This document shows, piece by piece, positions 55,259 to 64,000 of a stretch of 64,000 nucleotides of DNA (the stretch's first letter is position 1; each line of letters begins with the position of its first letter). Both the position numbers and the translations under genes were made by a program. This stretch comes from CAVRUD01 sp963849635 (GTDB lineage: Bacteria; Chloroflexota; Chloroflexia; Thermomicrobiales; UBA6265), in NCBI GenBank assembly GCA_963849635.1, contig CAWKIA010000027.1, positions 76,597-140,596 of the forward strand, in the 5' to 3' direction. A model generated the notes under the pieces. It ran no database searches. It was not told where the DNA came from and saw nothing but the letters and a program-made list of their open reading frames with translations.

Positions 55259-56772
55259 TCAGTTTGGGCGGGGGAGGGCAGCGGAGGCGGGGCGGTGGGG
55301 GAAGACGGGGAACCGGCGCCAGGGGTGGTCAGGGGTGGGGCGACCGCCGACGATGGTTTTGGTGGGCGTGGTCATTGGCAAGCTGGGTGCCGGAGCGGGC
55401 GACCGCGCGGGCGGTGTCAGCGCCGCGGGGAGCGGTGCCGCCGCCCGACGCAGCGCCGCGGCACGATGGCGTTGGCCGCGCAGGTGGCGGACGATGCGGG
55501 GCCACATCGCCTCCCAGCGGTGGTTACGGAGGACGGTTCGCAGCGCCGCCATCGCGTCGGCGTGGGCCTCGGTCCAGTGCATCCCGCTGCCCTTGAGGCG
55601 GGCTTCGACCACCAGCTTGTTGGCGCTCTCGACACAGCCGCTGCCGATCGGGAAGCCCCGGGCGGCGAAGTCCACATACGTCAGCATGTCCCGGCGCTCG
55701 CCGAGATAGTGGCGGGCGCGGTCCCGCGCCTCACTGGGCGGTAAGGCGCTCACCGCCGCCAGGACCGCGGCGGGCGTCTGGTCGTGGCGCAACGCATGGC
55801 GCTGGACGGCGAACCACTCGCTCGTCTGGGGCGTCCCCGGCCCAAAGGCCGCTTGGGCCGCCTCCGCCAGATACCCCGCCGCGTGCGCGAAGTCGAGGAT
55901 CCGGACCGCCTGCGGGCAGTGCAGGTCGACGAACTCCTGGATCCACGGCGCCCCGTCGCTGACCGCCACCACGACTGGGGCACGCTCCACCCCCCGCCGC
56001 ATGACCTCCCCCAGCGCAACCGGCCGAAGCGCGCTGCGTCCAGGAGGCGGGCGGCGTAGGTCAGCTCCGTCGTCGTCACCGTGCCGTCCGTCATCGCCGT
56101 CACCCGCCCGATCGCCGCGAGCCGCATTTCCTTCCACTGGCCGTGGACCAACGGCACCATCACCCCGTCGACGCTCAGCTGGAGCGGCTCGGCCGGCACG
56201 GCGACCTGCGGGACCGACTCCCCCCGGTCCAACTGCGCCACGAACGCCGTCTCCAGCTGGATGCAGGCCGCTCCGGCCGCTTCCGTCAACCGTTGGATGG
56301 TCGCGGCGCTGACCCGCGTGCCAGTGAGCAACTCCAGGAGGTTCGCCGCCACCGCGAAGGGCACCTCGGCGCCCAACCGCACGGCGCACTGGGCCAGCCA
56401 CGGCGAGAGCATCCCCGGCACCAGCGCCAGCGCGTCACCGAGGGCCGGAAAGCCCGGCCCCGCAGGCCGGGCACCGGTAACGTGCCCCCTCGAGCACCAG
56501 CGTTTCGTTGTGGGGCCCGGTCACGCGCCGCGGGCGCGTTCCCGCCCGCTCCATCGCCACGCCGCATCGCGGGCAGGCGGGCCGCCCCGCCGCCGCCTCG
56601 GCCATCCCGACCGTTTCGTCACCAGATCGGCGCGCACCCCCGCCAGCCGCCGGTCGACCTCCTGCTCGATCGCCAACAACGTCGCGCCGGGATGCGCCCG
56701 CCGCCACGCGGCCAACTCGCTCCGAAGGTCCACCACCCGTTCCGACGGCGCGGGACGCTCAACGCTGGCCAT
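55259..56772 (-). CDS. ISKra4-family transposase, at least two frameshifts
   Basis: The ATG at 56772 (GAGAGGAG upstream) starts SVERPAPSERVVDLRSELA. A zinc-ribbon-like section follows in another frame (ACPRCGVAMERAG, RYRCPACGAGLSG). Next come LSPWLAQCAVRLGAEVPFAV, VSAATIQRLTEAAG and LSVDGVMVPLVHGQWKEMRL. After a shift near 55990 the DDE core reads VVVAVSDGAPWIQEFVDLHC, QAVRILDFAHAAGYLAEAA, PIGSGCVESANKLVVEARLK and GSGMHWTEAHADAM, with the stop at 55259. These are the ISKra4 signatures. Terminal inverted repeats could not be located. It sits between tandem LuxR-STAND copies 1 and 2. Confidence 0.75.
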
Positions 56773-57003
56773 CGCGGGACTCCTCTCACCGCCTACCGCC
56801 CACTTCCCCCAGCCTACCGCGCCGCCCGCCACTTCGCTCGGGTGCTGGGGTGCTGGTCGCTATCAGCACGACGGTCGGCATGTCAGGTCAGTTAAAACAG
56901 CCGCACGGCCGCGCCGCGAAGCCGAGGCAGTCCGCGCCGCCGTTCACGTGATCGGCTTTGCGCTACGGCCCTGATGCCTGACGCCTGATGCCCGGCGCCT
57001 CTG

Positions 57004-59395
57004 TCAGTCGACGACGTGGCGAACCGCCCAGATCGCCGCCGCTGTGCGCGAGTCGACGCCGATCTTCTGCATGGCGTGCTGGACGTGGTTGCCGGCCGTG
57101 CGTTCGCTGATCGAGAGCGCTCTCGGCGATCTCCCGATCGCTCAGACCTTGCACCAGCAGGAGCAAGACCTCAACCTCGCGCCGGGTCAGACCGAGGCGT
57201 TAATCTGGTCCTGAGGGGAAGACGGGGGCAGCGTTATGGGTGGTGGCGACGCGACGGTGAGCGCCTCCGCGCTGGCCACCGGGAGGGGCATCACCGCTGC
57301 CCTCGGCCCAACGGCTTCGAACCGCTCATTGCCGAGCGCGGTAAGGGCAGCTGCAACATCGCGTTCTTGGGCCGCCCGGTAGGCAGGCTCGATTGGTAGA
57401 CCGTCGGCCTCCCGCATCGCCGCCGCGGCACCAAAGAGGCGGGCAGCGCGCTCCGGCTGCCCCTTTGCCATCGCCAGCCCTGCCACACCATCGATAGCCA
57501 GAGCGATGATGCGGTAGTCGCGGATCTCGATGAGATCGCCGAGTCCCTCTGCGAACAACGTCCCTGCCCGTGCAAGGTTGCCCTGGTCGCGGACCGTGTA
57601 GGCCAGCCCGACGCGTGCCAGACTGATCCCCCATCGATCATTGACCATGCCGTGCTCACGGATGGCGTTTTCGAAGCGGGCCTCCGCTGCCAGAAAGTCG
57701 CTCTGCGCATAGGCTGACGCTCCAAGAAAACTTGAAGCGATTCCTGCGCGGTCGGAGGCCGTGGCGCGGATCCTCGATGAGCCGGGCTCTGGCTACCGCT
57801 CCGTCCAGCCGCATGATGGCCTGCTCGAAGTCCCGTCGGTGCATCGCCACCAGCCCGAGCCCGAACAGGCATACGCAATCCCGCCGGATCCTCTGTGCTT
57901 GCGCGATGCCAAGGCTTTCATGGAAGCAGGACTCGGCCCGTACGACATCGTCCTGGTTCACGGCCAGGATGCCAAGTCCGTGAGGGCTCGCCGCCGCAGC
58001 ACCAGCGACCGCCCGTTGTCTTGTCCAAGTGCTTGTTCCAGCCACCCTCGTCCCTCTTGGTACGGTCCGCGATAGATCCAGTAGGGAACCAGGGAATGGG
58101 CGAGTTGCAGCAGGGCATCTGGCACGCCAGCGTGCACGAGCCAGCCAAACGCAGCGCGCAAGTTGTCATACTCATCCTCTAACCGCTGGAGCCGATCAAC
58201 CGGGTACGTCCTGTTTCGTGCCCATCCCGCGGTCTCGGCGAATGTGACGAAGCACGCCGCGTGGCGGTGGTAGATCGCGGCGGCCTCCCCACTTGCCCCC
58301 AGGCGATCACGGGCGAATTCGCGCACCGTCTCCAGCATCCAGTAGCGTGGCGCGTCAACCGACCCGTCGCCTTGCCGGAGGAGACTGTGGTCGATCAGGG
58401 CCGTGATCCCATCGATCACATCGATCGAGGCAAACAGCTGGACCTCGTCAGCCGTATCCGCCGAGCCACCCAAGACGGCTTCGGCCGCCTCGAGCGTGAA
58501 CCCCCCGACGAAGACCCCAAGGCGGCGGAACAACGCTTGCTCGGTGGCGTCGAGCAGGCCATAGCTCCACGCCGATCGTGTCATGCATCGTCTGCTGCCG
58601 CAAGGCAGATCCCGCGCACCGCCGCTGAGCAGCGGCAGTCGCAATTCCAGGCGTCGCAGCAGGGCCGCCAGGGGCAGGGCCTTGGTGCGCGCCGCGGCCA
58701 GCTCGATCGCGAGCGGGAGGCCATCGACGCGGCGCACGATCTCGGCGACGGTCTGCGTCGTCTCGGCGCCAAGACGAAATTCGGCTGGAAATCCTGTACG
58801 CGCTCGACGAAGAGCCGGACCGCCCGGACTCCCCGGCATCCTCGACGATTGTCGGCTGTCGAGTGGCAGGGGAGCAACAGGGAACTCGTGTTCTCCGGAG
58901 ACCCGGAGTCTGATCCGGCTGGTGATGAGCAGCGTCATCTCTGGGCAGACGTCCAGAAGATTGCGTACTTGTGGCGCCGCGGTCACCACCCGCTCGAAAG
59001 TTATCCAGCACGAGGAGGAGCGCCGATCGGCGATCGCGATCAACAAGCGATCGTCCAGCGACTCGGTGCCGATGTCGCGCAACCCAAAGGAACCCGCGAT
59101 GGTATTCAGGACGAGGTTGGGGAGATGAGACCGGGGCGAGGTCGACGAAGACGACCCCATCGGGGAAGTCATTCTGATCGCGGACGGTGGCCGCGATCGC
59201 CAGACGGGTTTTGCCGACGCCGCCGGGACCAGTCAAAGTCAACAGGCGGACATTGGGATCGCGCACCAGGGAGACGATGGCGGCCACTTCCTGGTCTCGA
59301 GCAATCAGGGGCGTCAACGGACGTGGGAGCGATCTGCCCCGACTAATTGAGAAGGGACTGGTGGGCAGCATCCTCTGCTCGGGCTGGGTGTTCAT
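57004..59395 (-). pseudogene. LuxR-family STAND regulator, tandem copy 2, several frameshifts
   Basis: The ATG at 59395 begins NTQPEQRMLPTSPFSISRGR, then LPRPLTPLIARDQEVAAIVS and GPGGVGKT. Frame changes follow within NB-ARC (near 59110, 59000, 58830 and 58585). A long frame covers LDATEQALFRRLGVFVGGFT, ITALIDHSLLRQGDGS, RYWMLETVREFARDRLGASG and the first TPR-like part to 57958. Later pieces (HGLGILAVNQDDVVRAESCF, RWGISLARVGLAYTVRDQGN, RAARLFGAAAAMREADGLP) are split by further shifts, and the LuxR HTH (LLLVQGLSDREIAE, then the TAGNHVQHAMQKIGVDSRTA pattern) ends at 57004. It is a close paralogue of copies 1 and 3. Confidence 0.7.
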
Positions 59396-59442
59396 TCCAC
59401 GAATGTTAGTCTCCGATTCATTGAGCGGTCACCTCCCCGATC

Positions 59443-61891
59443 TCACGTGGTGCCGAGGCCATGACGAACCGCGAAGACCGCCGCCGCCGTGCGCGAGTCG
59501 ACGCCGATCTTCTGCATGGCGTGCTGGACATGGTTGCCAGCGGTGCGCTCGCTAATCGACAACGCCTCGGCGATCTCCCGATCGGACATACTCGCCGCCA
59601 GGAGGCGCAAGACCTCTACCTCGCGCAGGGTCAGCCCCAGCGCCGCCGCTTGCCCACCAAGCGCCGCTCTCGCCGCGGTCGCTGCCTCCGGTGGCGCCTT
59701 GTCGGGGCCCTCCCCCGCGAGGTCGGCGGCCAGCGCGAAGGCCTCGGCGGCGGTTTCCGCAGGGCTCAGCACCCGGCCCGCCTCCCAGGCAGCCGCGAAC
59801 GTCGCCTCGTCGAGGTGCGCCCGCACGGCGGCAAGCCGACGCTCGTTCGCCGCCTGATCGAGGGGATGCACGGCGATGCCGCTCGCCTCGACCTGCGCCT
59901 CGACCGCCCCGAACAGCCGCGCCGCGCGCTCCCACTGACCCCGGGCGGTGGCGGCGGCGGCCAACCCCTTCAGCGTCGCGGTGGCGTACCACTTGTTGCC
60001 GACCCGCTGGCTCAGGACCAAGCCCTCGCCGAGCGCGGCCAGCGCCCGCGCGTGGTCGCCCAGTTCCACCAGCGCCCGCCCCAGGTGGCCCAGCACGCTG
60101 GCGGCGCCGTGGGCGCTGCCGAGTCCCCGGTAGAGCGCCAGGCCCTCCTCGGCGTGGGCCACCGCCGCCGCGTGGTCGCCCCGGAAGAAGGCGGTGTTCG
60201 CAAGGGCGCCCAGCAATGCCGCGACGGCGTCGTCGTCGCCGGTCGCCCGCGCGTGGGCCAACCCCTCTTCGGGCAACGCCGCCGCCCGCGCCAGGTCGCC
60301 GCGGTGGAGGGCGACCGTGCCGAGCGCCCCGAGCATGAACGCGATCATGTACCGGTCGCCGGCCAGCCGCGCCAGGTCCAGGCCCTCGGTCAGGAAGCGC
60401 TCCGCCCGGTCGTAGTCGCCCGCGCCGTCAGCCTTCGCGCCGGCGCCCCAGAGCGCCTTGGCCCGCGGCGCGGGCGGGAGGTCGCCGCTGTTCGCCAGCG
60501 CCGCCTCCAGCCACCGCTGGCCTTCGCGGGTGTGGCTGTGGTGGTCCCAGTACCGGATCAGGGCGCCGGCCATCCCCAGCCCGGTCTCCGGGTCGTGCGC
60601 GATCGTCCAGGCCAGCGCCGCCCGCAGGTTGGCGTGCTCGGCCTCCAATCGCGCGAACCAGGCCAGTTGGTCGGCCCCGGTCATCTCCGGCTCTGCCCGC
60701 GCCGCCAGCCGCGCGTAGTTCTCGGCGTGCGCCCGCTGGACGTCCTCGATCTCCCCGCCGAACTCCAGCCGCTCCCGAGCGTACTCACGGACCGTCTCCA
60801 GCATCCAGTAGCGCGGCTCGCCCTCCGGCCCGTCGCTCTGCCGGAGCAGACTGTGGTCGATCAGGGCCGTGATGCCATCGATCACGTCGAGAGAGGCAAC
60901 CGGCTGGATCACGCCGGCCGCATCCGCCGGGCCAGCCAAGACCGCTTCGGCCGCCTCGAGCGTGAACCCGCCGACGAAGACCCCGAGGCGCCGGAACATG
61001 GCCTGCTCGGTAGCGTCGAGCAGGTCGTAGCTCCAGGCGATCGTGTCGCGCATGGTCTGCTGGCGGAGGGGCACGTCGCGGGCACCGCCGCTGAGCAGTG
61101 GCAAGCGCACCTCCAGGCGCTGCAGCAGGGCCGCCGGGGGCAGGGCCCTGATGCGCGCCGCGGCCAGCTCGATGGCGAGCGGGAGGCCGTCGACCCGGCG
61201 CACGATCATCGGCAACCGTCTGCGTGGTCTCGCCACTCAACCGAAACTGCGGCTGAAAATCCTGGACGCGCTCGACGAAGAGCCGGACCGCCCCGATCAT
61301 CTCGCCACCCTCGGCCGTCGCCGACAGCTCAAGCGGTAGCGGACCGACGGGGAACTCGCGTTCTCCGGAGATGCGGAGCCGGATGCGGCTGGTGATGAGC
61401 AGCCGCACGTCGGGGCAGGCGTCCAGGATGGTGCGCACCCGTGGCGCCGCGGCGACCACCTGCTCGAAGTTGTCCAGCACGAGGAGCAAACGTCGATCGC
61501 CGATCGCCGCCAACAACCGATCGTGCAGCGACTCGGCGCCCTTGTCGCGCAGCCCAAGGCAACCGGCGATGGTGTTCAGGACGAGGTGGGGGGCGTCAAC
61601 CGAGGAAAGGTCGACGAAGACGACCCCATCGGGGAAGTCGTCGGCCACGTCGGCCGCCACCGCGATGGCCAGGCGCGTCTTGCCGACGCCGCCCGGACCG
61701 GTCAATGTCAGCAGGCGGACACCGGGGTCGCGCAGCAACGCGACGACGGCAGCCAGTTCCCGGTCCCGGGAGATCAGGAGCGTCAACGGTCGCGGAAGCG
61801 ATCCCCGGCTTCCGCTGAGGACAAACTGGGCAGGCGGGACGACCTGCAGCATCGGATTGGGAGAGGCCGGCGGCTGGGAGGCGGGGATCAT
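59443..61891 (-). CDS. LuxR-family STAND regulator, tandem copy 3, one frameshift
   Basis: I choose ATG 61891, which follows the RPMxPASQP context shared with copy 1; ATG 61936 is an alternative. NB-ARC: LPRPLTLLISRDRELAAVVA, GPGGVGKT, LLLVLDNFEQVVAAAPRVR, LRISGEREFPVGPLPLE. One indel near 61207 breaks the frame before IVRRVDGLPLAIELAAARIR. The rest is open: RQQTMRDTIAWSYDLLDATE, LGVFVGGFTLEAAEAVL, many TPR-like repeats (LGALGTVALHRGDLARAAAL, LGHLGRALVELGDHARALAA) and a complete LuxR HTH (LTLREVEVLRLLAASMSDRE, IAEALSISERTAGNHVQHAM, QKIGVDSRTAAAVFAVRHGL). Length about 815 residues. It is the best preserved of the three tandem copies. Confidence 0.82.
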
Positions 61892-62215
61892 GGGCCTGGC
61901 TCTCAGGGTGTGACGAATGCGCCCAATCCGCAGCATGGCCGAGCGGTTCGGCGCTGTCAACTGCCCTGGGTCAGCGGACGATGATGGGGCGGCATCGGCG
62001 AATACACCGGTTTGCGCGGCCGGCACGACCCACCGCGCGGCCGGCCCCGACCAGGGCCAGGGCGAGCGGCGCGTGGGACGTGGACCGCGCGGTGACATGA
62101 ACGGCACCAGCACGACGTCAGGCAAGCATGCCACCGAAGCGTTATAGATGCGGCACGTTCGGTCTGAACGTCTGCACAGCCGGGATCACCGGCATGGGCA
62201 TTGGAGGATCGTGAC

Positions 62216-62557
62216 ATGGCAGTCGACCTCTTCGCGGGCATCCCGGTCAACGACTTCACCGCGGCGCAGGTCTGGTACGAACGGCTGCTCGGCTCCCCAC
62301 CCACATTCTTCCCGCACGATACAGAGGCCGTCTGGGGCCTCGCCGACCACCGGTGGATCTACATCGTGCAGCGGCCCGAGCACGCCGGCCACGCCATGCT
62401 GACGGTCATGGTCGACGACCTCGATGCCCGGATCGCCCAGATCGCTGGCCGTGGACTCGAACCCACCACGCGCGAGGAGTACGACAACGGCGCACGCAAG
62501 ATAATCTTCCACGATCCCGACGGGAACGAGATTGGGTTCGGTGGTGTTCCAGCTTGA
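62216..62557 (+). CDS. VOC-family (glyoxalase-like) protein
   Basis: The ATG at 62216 follows GGAGG (62203-62207). The 113-residue protein has a complete VOC fold: LFAGIPVNDFTAAQVWYERL, LGSPPTFFPHDTEAVWGLAD, IYIVQRPEHAGHAMLTVMVD, DLDARIAQIAGRGLEPTTRE and KIIFHDPDGNEIGFGGVP (final Glu of DPDGNEI is the metal ligand). Metal-dependent isomerases, dioxygenases and resistance proteins share this fold; no activity is assigned. It stands alone on the plus strand. Confidence 0.88.
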   Translation: MAVDLFAGIPVNDFTAAQVWYERLLGSPPTFFPHDTEAVWGLADHRWIYIVQRPEHAGHAMLTVMVDDLDARIAQIAGRGLEPTTREEYDNGARKIIFHDPDGNEIGFGGVPA

Positions 62558-62590
62558 GGCGGTGTGCCCCCCAGGAGATGGGGCCTGGCC

Positions 62591-62860
62591 TCAGGCCCGG
62601 TCGAGCAACGCCCGCCCGCGCGCGGTGAGCACCACCCACGTGTCACTGGCCCGCGATCGGCCGGGCTCAACCTGAACCAAGCCATCACCGAGGGCATCCT
62701 CCCAGATCGAGAGCCGCGGGCAACTCGTGCGCCACGCGTCCATGGTTTCGGCATAGGAACGAGGCCGGCACGCGACCCAGGCAAGGAACTGCAGGGTCAG
62801 CGAGGTGACGGGCGAATGGGCGATGCCGGTGCCCGAGTGATATGTATTCCCAAGCGCCAT
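62591..62860 (-). CDS. Small winged-helix-like hypothetical protein
   Basis: An 89-residue protein whose body reads VTSLTLQFLAWVACRPRSYA, ETMDAWRTSCPRLSIWEDAL, GDGLVQVEPGRSR and WVVLTARGRALLDRA. The pattern of helices followed by a strand pair and a final LTxRGRALL motif is like small winged-helix (PadR/MarR-like) domains, and I recall related hypothetical proteins with AWRTSCPRLSIWEDA. A DNA-binding role is possible but not shown. It is convergent with the VOC gene. Confidence 0.6.
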   Translation of the reverse strand: MALGNTYHSGTGIAHSPVTSLTLQFLAWVACRPRSYAETMDAWRTSCPRLSIWEDALGDGLVQVEPGRSRASDTWVVLTARGRALLDRA

Positions 62861-63158
62861 GTTCTAACCCCAAGATCGACGATTTCCGGTTCAGTACATA
62901 CCTCGATGATACCGTCACATCCGCCTGATAACACCTGCTCGTTTTAGCAATGGACTGGCTGCAACAAGGGCGTGCACCGTAGTCGACGAGGTGGTTGGAG
63001 AGGGGCGATGCCCGGAAACCCAAGTATTCGGCGCTATCTGGTGTTGGGAAGTAACACTGGAGCTCGTCGCGGACCGTCCCTGATACGTCGTCGCACGCTG
63101 CGTTGGAGGATGGGGTAGACGATGGTCATGGCCACGACCGCACGGATCAAGGAGCTGC
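62861..63158. other. Intergenic region without a recognisable gene
   Basis: About 300 bp between the divergent genes at 62860 and 63159. I see no coding pattern with family motifs and no clear hairpin or operator. Confidence 0.45.
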
Positions 63159-63698
63159 ATGAAAACCATCCTTACCGCTTACCGGGTTCGGGACCTCGGC
63201 CGTTCGGCCAACTTCTACTTTAAGGTTGGCTTCCAGGAGATCGTCACGCTTGGACTCGGTTTCCCCTACTGTACTGTGGCGGTGGTGACCGCGCTCTCTG
63301 GCCTGACTACGCCGTTCGGTCAGCCGGTCGAAACGGTCCTCACCGGCGGCGTCGAGACCGATGGCGCCCTGGTCCTTAACGCCGACGACCCTGCGGTCGC
63401 TGCACTCGCTAGATCGTGCCGTGCTCCGGTTGTGCTCGTCAGCCGCGACCCGCAAAACGATCACGTGCGCACTCACGTCGAACGGGGAGGACAGGCGGTT
63501 GTCGTGTGGCCGGCACCAACGGGGGACCAGATCTCCCTGGTTGCGGGCGAGACCGTAACGGATGTGGTGCCGGTGACCGCGCCTCCAAACATGGCCGGCT
63601 CCCCCCAGGAAGTCGCGCCGCTCGCCCTGCTTGCCGCGGTGGCGGCCGCCGTCGCCCGAGACGTCCCGCTGGACACTATCCGTCGCGGCTTGGCGTGA
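63159..63698 (+). pseudogene. Chimeric ORF: VOC N-terminus joined to Mur-ligase/cyanophycin-synthetase tail
   Basis: The first 33 residues (KTILTAYRVRDLGRSANFYF, KVGFQEIVTLGL) are the start of a VOC/glyoxalase protein. From about base 63255 the sequence becomes FPYCTVAVVTALSG, ETDGALVLNADDPAVAALAR, VERGGQAVVVWPAPTGD and LLAAVAAAVARDVPLDTIRR, which matches the C-terminal part of CphA-like Mur ligases (LNADDPxVAAL is typical). ATP-binding Mur motifs are missing, so neither activity is expected. The frame is continuous, hence translation is possible, but it looks like a fusion by deletion. Confidence 0.65.
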
Positions 63699-63750
63699 CC
63701 CGTGCGACCGCCCTGAAACGACCGACAGCGGCGCTCAGTCTGGACGATAG

Positions 63751-63771
63751 CCTTGCCACCGATAGGCAAGG
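63751..63771 (+). terminator. Possible terminator hairpin after the chimeric ORF
   Basis: CCTTGCC (63751-63757) pairs with GGCAAGG (63765-63771) around a 7-nt loop, 52 bp after the stop at 63698. No T-run follows. Confidence 0.35.
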
Positions 63772-64000
63772 GCCTCTTGCCGTTCGATCCCGTGGGCGAC
63801 GGCAAATTCTGTTCTGTTCTGATGTGGTGTAGAGAGATCCTGCTATCCACGATTGGTGTCTGGATTGGCAATCGCAGCGCCAATGTGACTGGATCGTTTT
63901 CTGCTTACAAACGGCTGCGAGCGAGATGCCCGTGTGCGTCTACCGCTTGGCTCTGAACGTGGTGGACACAACCGACGGCGTGGACGGATATAGTCCGGAT
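63772..64000. other. Right-edge region without a recognisable gene
   Basis: Nothing coding can be supported in the last 230 bp; base composition is slightly less GC-rich than elsewhere. A gene may begin beyond the edge. Confidence 0.4.

Noticed and set aside
55245..56890. Terminal inverted repeats for the ISKra4 element
   Set aside because: Only short direct GTCAGTT matches were seen near 55260 and 56885, not inverted repeats, so no element ends were called.
59461..61395. A 644-codon plus-strand open frame opposite LuxR-STAND copy 3
   Set aside because: Antisense artefact of high GC; the minus strand carries all NB-ARC, TPR and LuxR motifs.
1..64000. An antiphage defence island based on STAND (Avs-like) proteins
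   Set aside because: The STAND proteins here carry DNA-binding or no effector domains and TPR sensors, as in transcription regulators; no nuclease, protease or other defence effector is fused or adjacent.

Overview
This 64 kb window is GC-rich and gene-dense, with both strands used in blocks, many GTG starts and one well-supported TTG start, and Tat-type leaders. About ten genes or fragments are large STAND regulators (NB-ARC ATPase, winged helix, TPR-like repeats, often a C-terminal LuxR helix-turn-helix). With secreted SnoaL/cupin proteins, a Cys-rich Tat-type protein, and IS5 and ISKra4 transposases, this suggests a Chloroflexota chromosome, perhaps Thermomicrobia or Sphaerobacter-like. 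That is inferred from gene style; there is no rRNA or other marker. I saw no tRNA, rRNA, CRISPR array or phage module.

Layout. 0-5 kb: a 5'-truncated STAND gene, a STAND N-terminus fused to a globin tail, a frameshifted chloramphenicol phosphotransferase-like gene, and a heavily frameshifted Cys-rich exported protein. 5-9 kb: TetR, a haloacetate dehalogenase-like hydrolase, a GNAT acetyltransferase and a creatinase-like M24 protein behind a ribosome-site-sequestering hairpin. 9-12 kb: secreted SnoaL/cupin, cupin and ScyD-like proteins. 12-24 kb: an intact LuxR-STAND, a DUF4188-GH13 pair, a TMEM175-like channel, a STAND/MMPL chimera, a RidA-cupin pair and an XRE-STAND. 24-31 kb: a complete IS5 element, a mandelate racemase-like enzyme, an MBL hydrolase, toxin-antitoxin remnants, a Tat-exported flavoprotein, an alpha/beta hydrolase and MarR. 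32-41 kb: a second cupin plus SnoaL/cupin pair, LuxR-STAND, a 28-residue membrane peptide, an ester-cyclase-like protein, a phosphotransferase, a divergent MarR/quinone oxidoreductase pair with two palindromic operators, and a third SnoaL/cupin. 41-47 kb: LuxR-STAND, GNAT, a phosphotransferase and an acyl-CoA dehydrogenase. 47-52.5 kb: a minus-strand operon of three alpha/beta hydrolases, two YceI proteins, an NmrA-like reductase and a small Tat-leader ORF. 52.6-62 kb: three tandem paralogous LuxR-STAND genes, the first two separated by an ISKra4-type transposase. 62-64 kb: a VOC protein, a small winged-helix-like protein and a VOC/Mur-ligase chimera.

Three patterns stand out. (1) Many otherwise full-length genes carry single-base frameshifts, several at short homopolymers, which looks at least partly like draft sequence error. 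(2) Short fragments of genes that are intact elsewhere in the window (phosphotransferase, dehalogenase, M24, mandelate racemase) are scattered at other places, and three ORFs join unrelated gene pieces. (3) The M24 leader hairpin, present in two copies with a compensatory base-pair change, buries the Shine-Dalgarno sequence and is the best candidate for an undescribed regulatory element.
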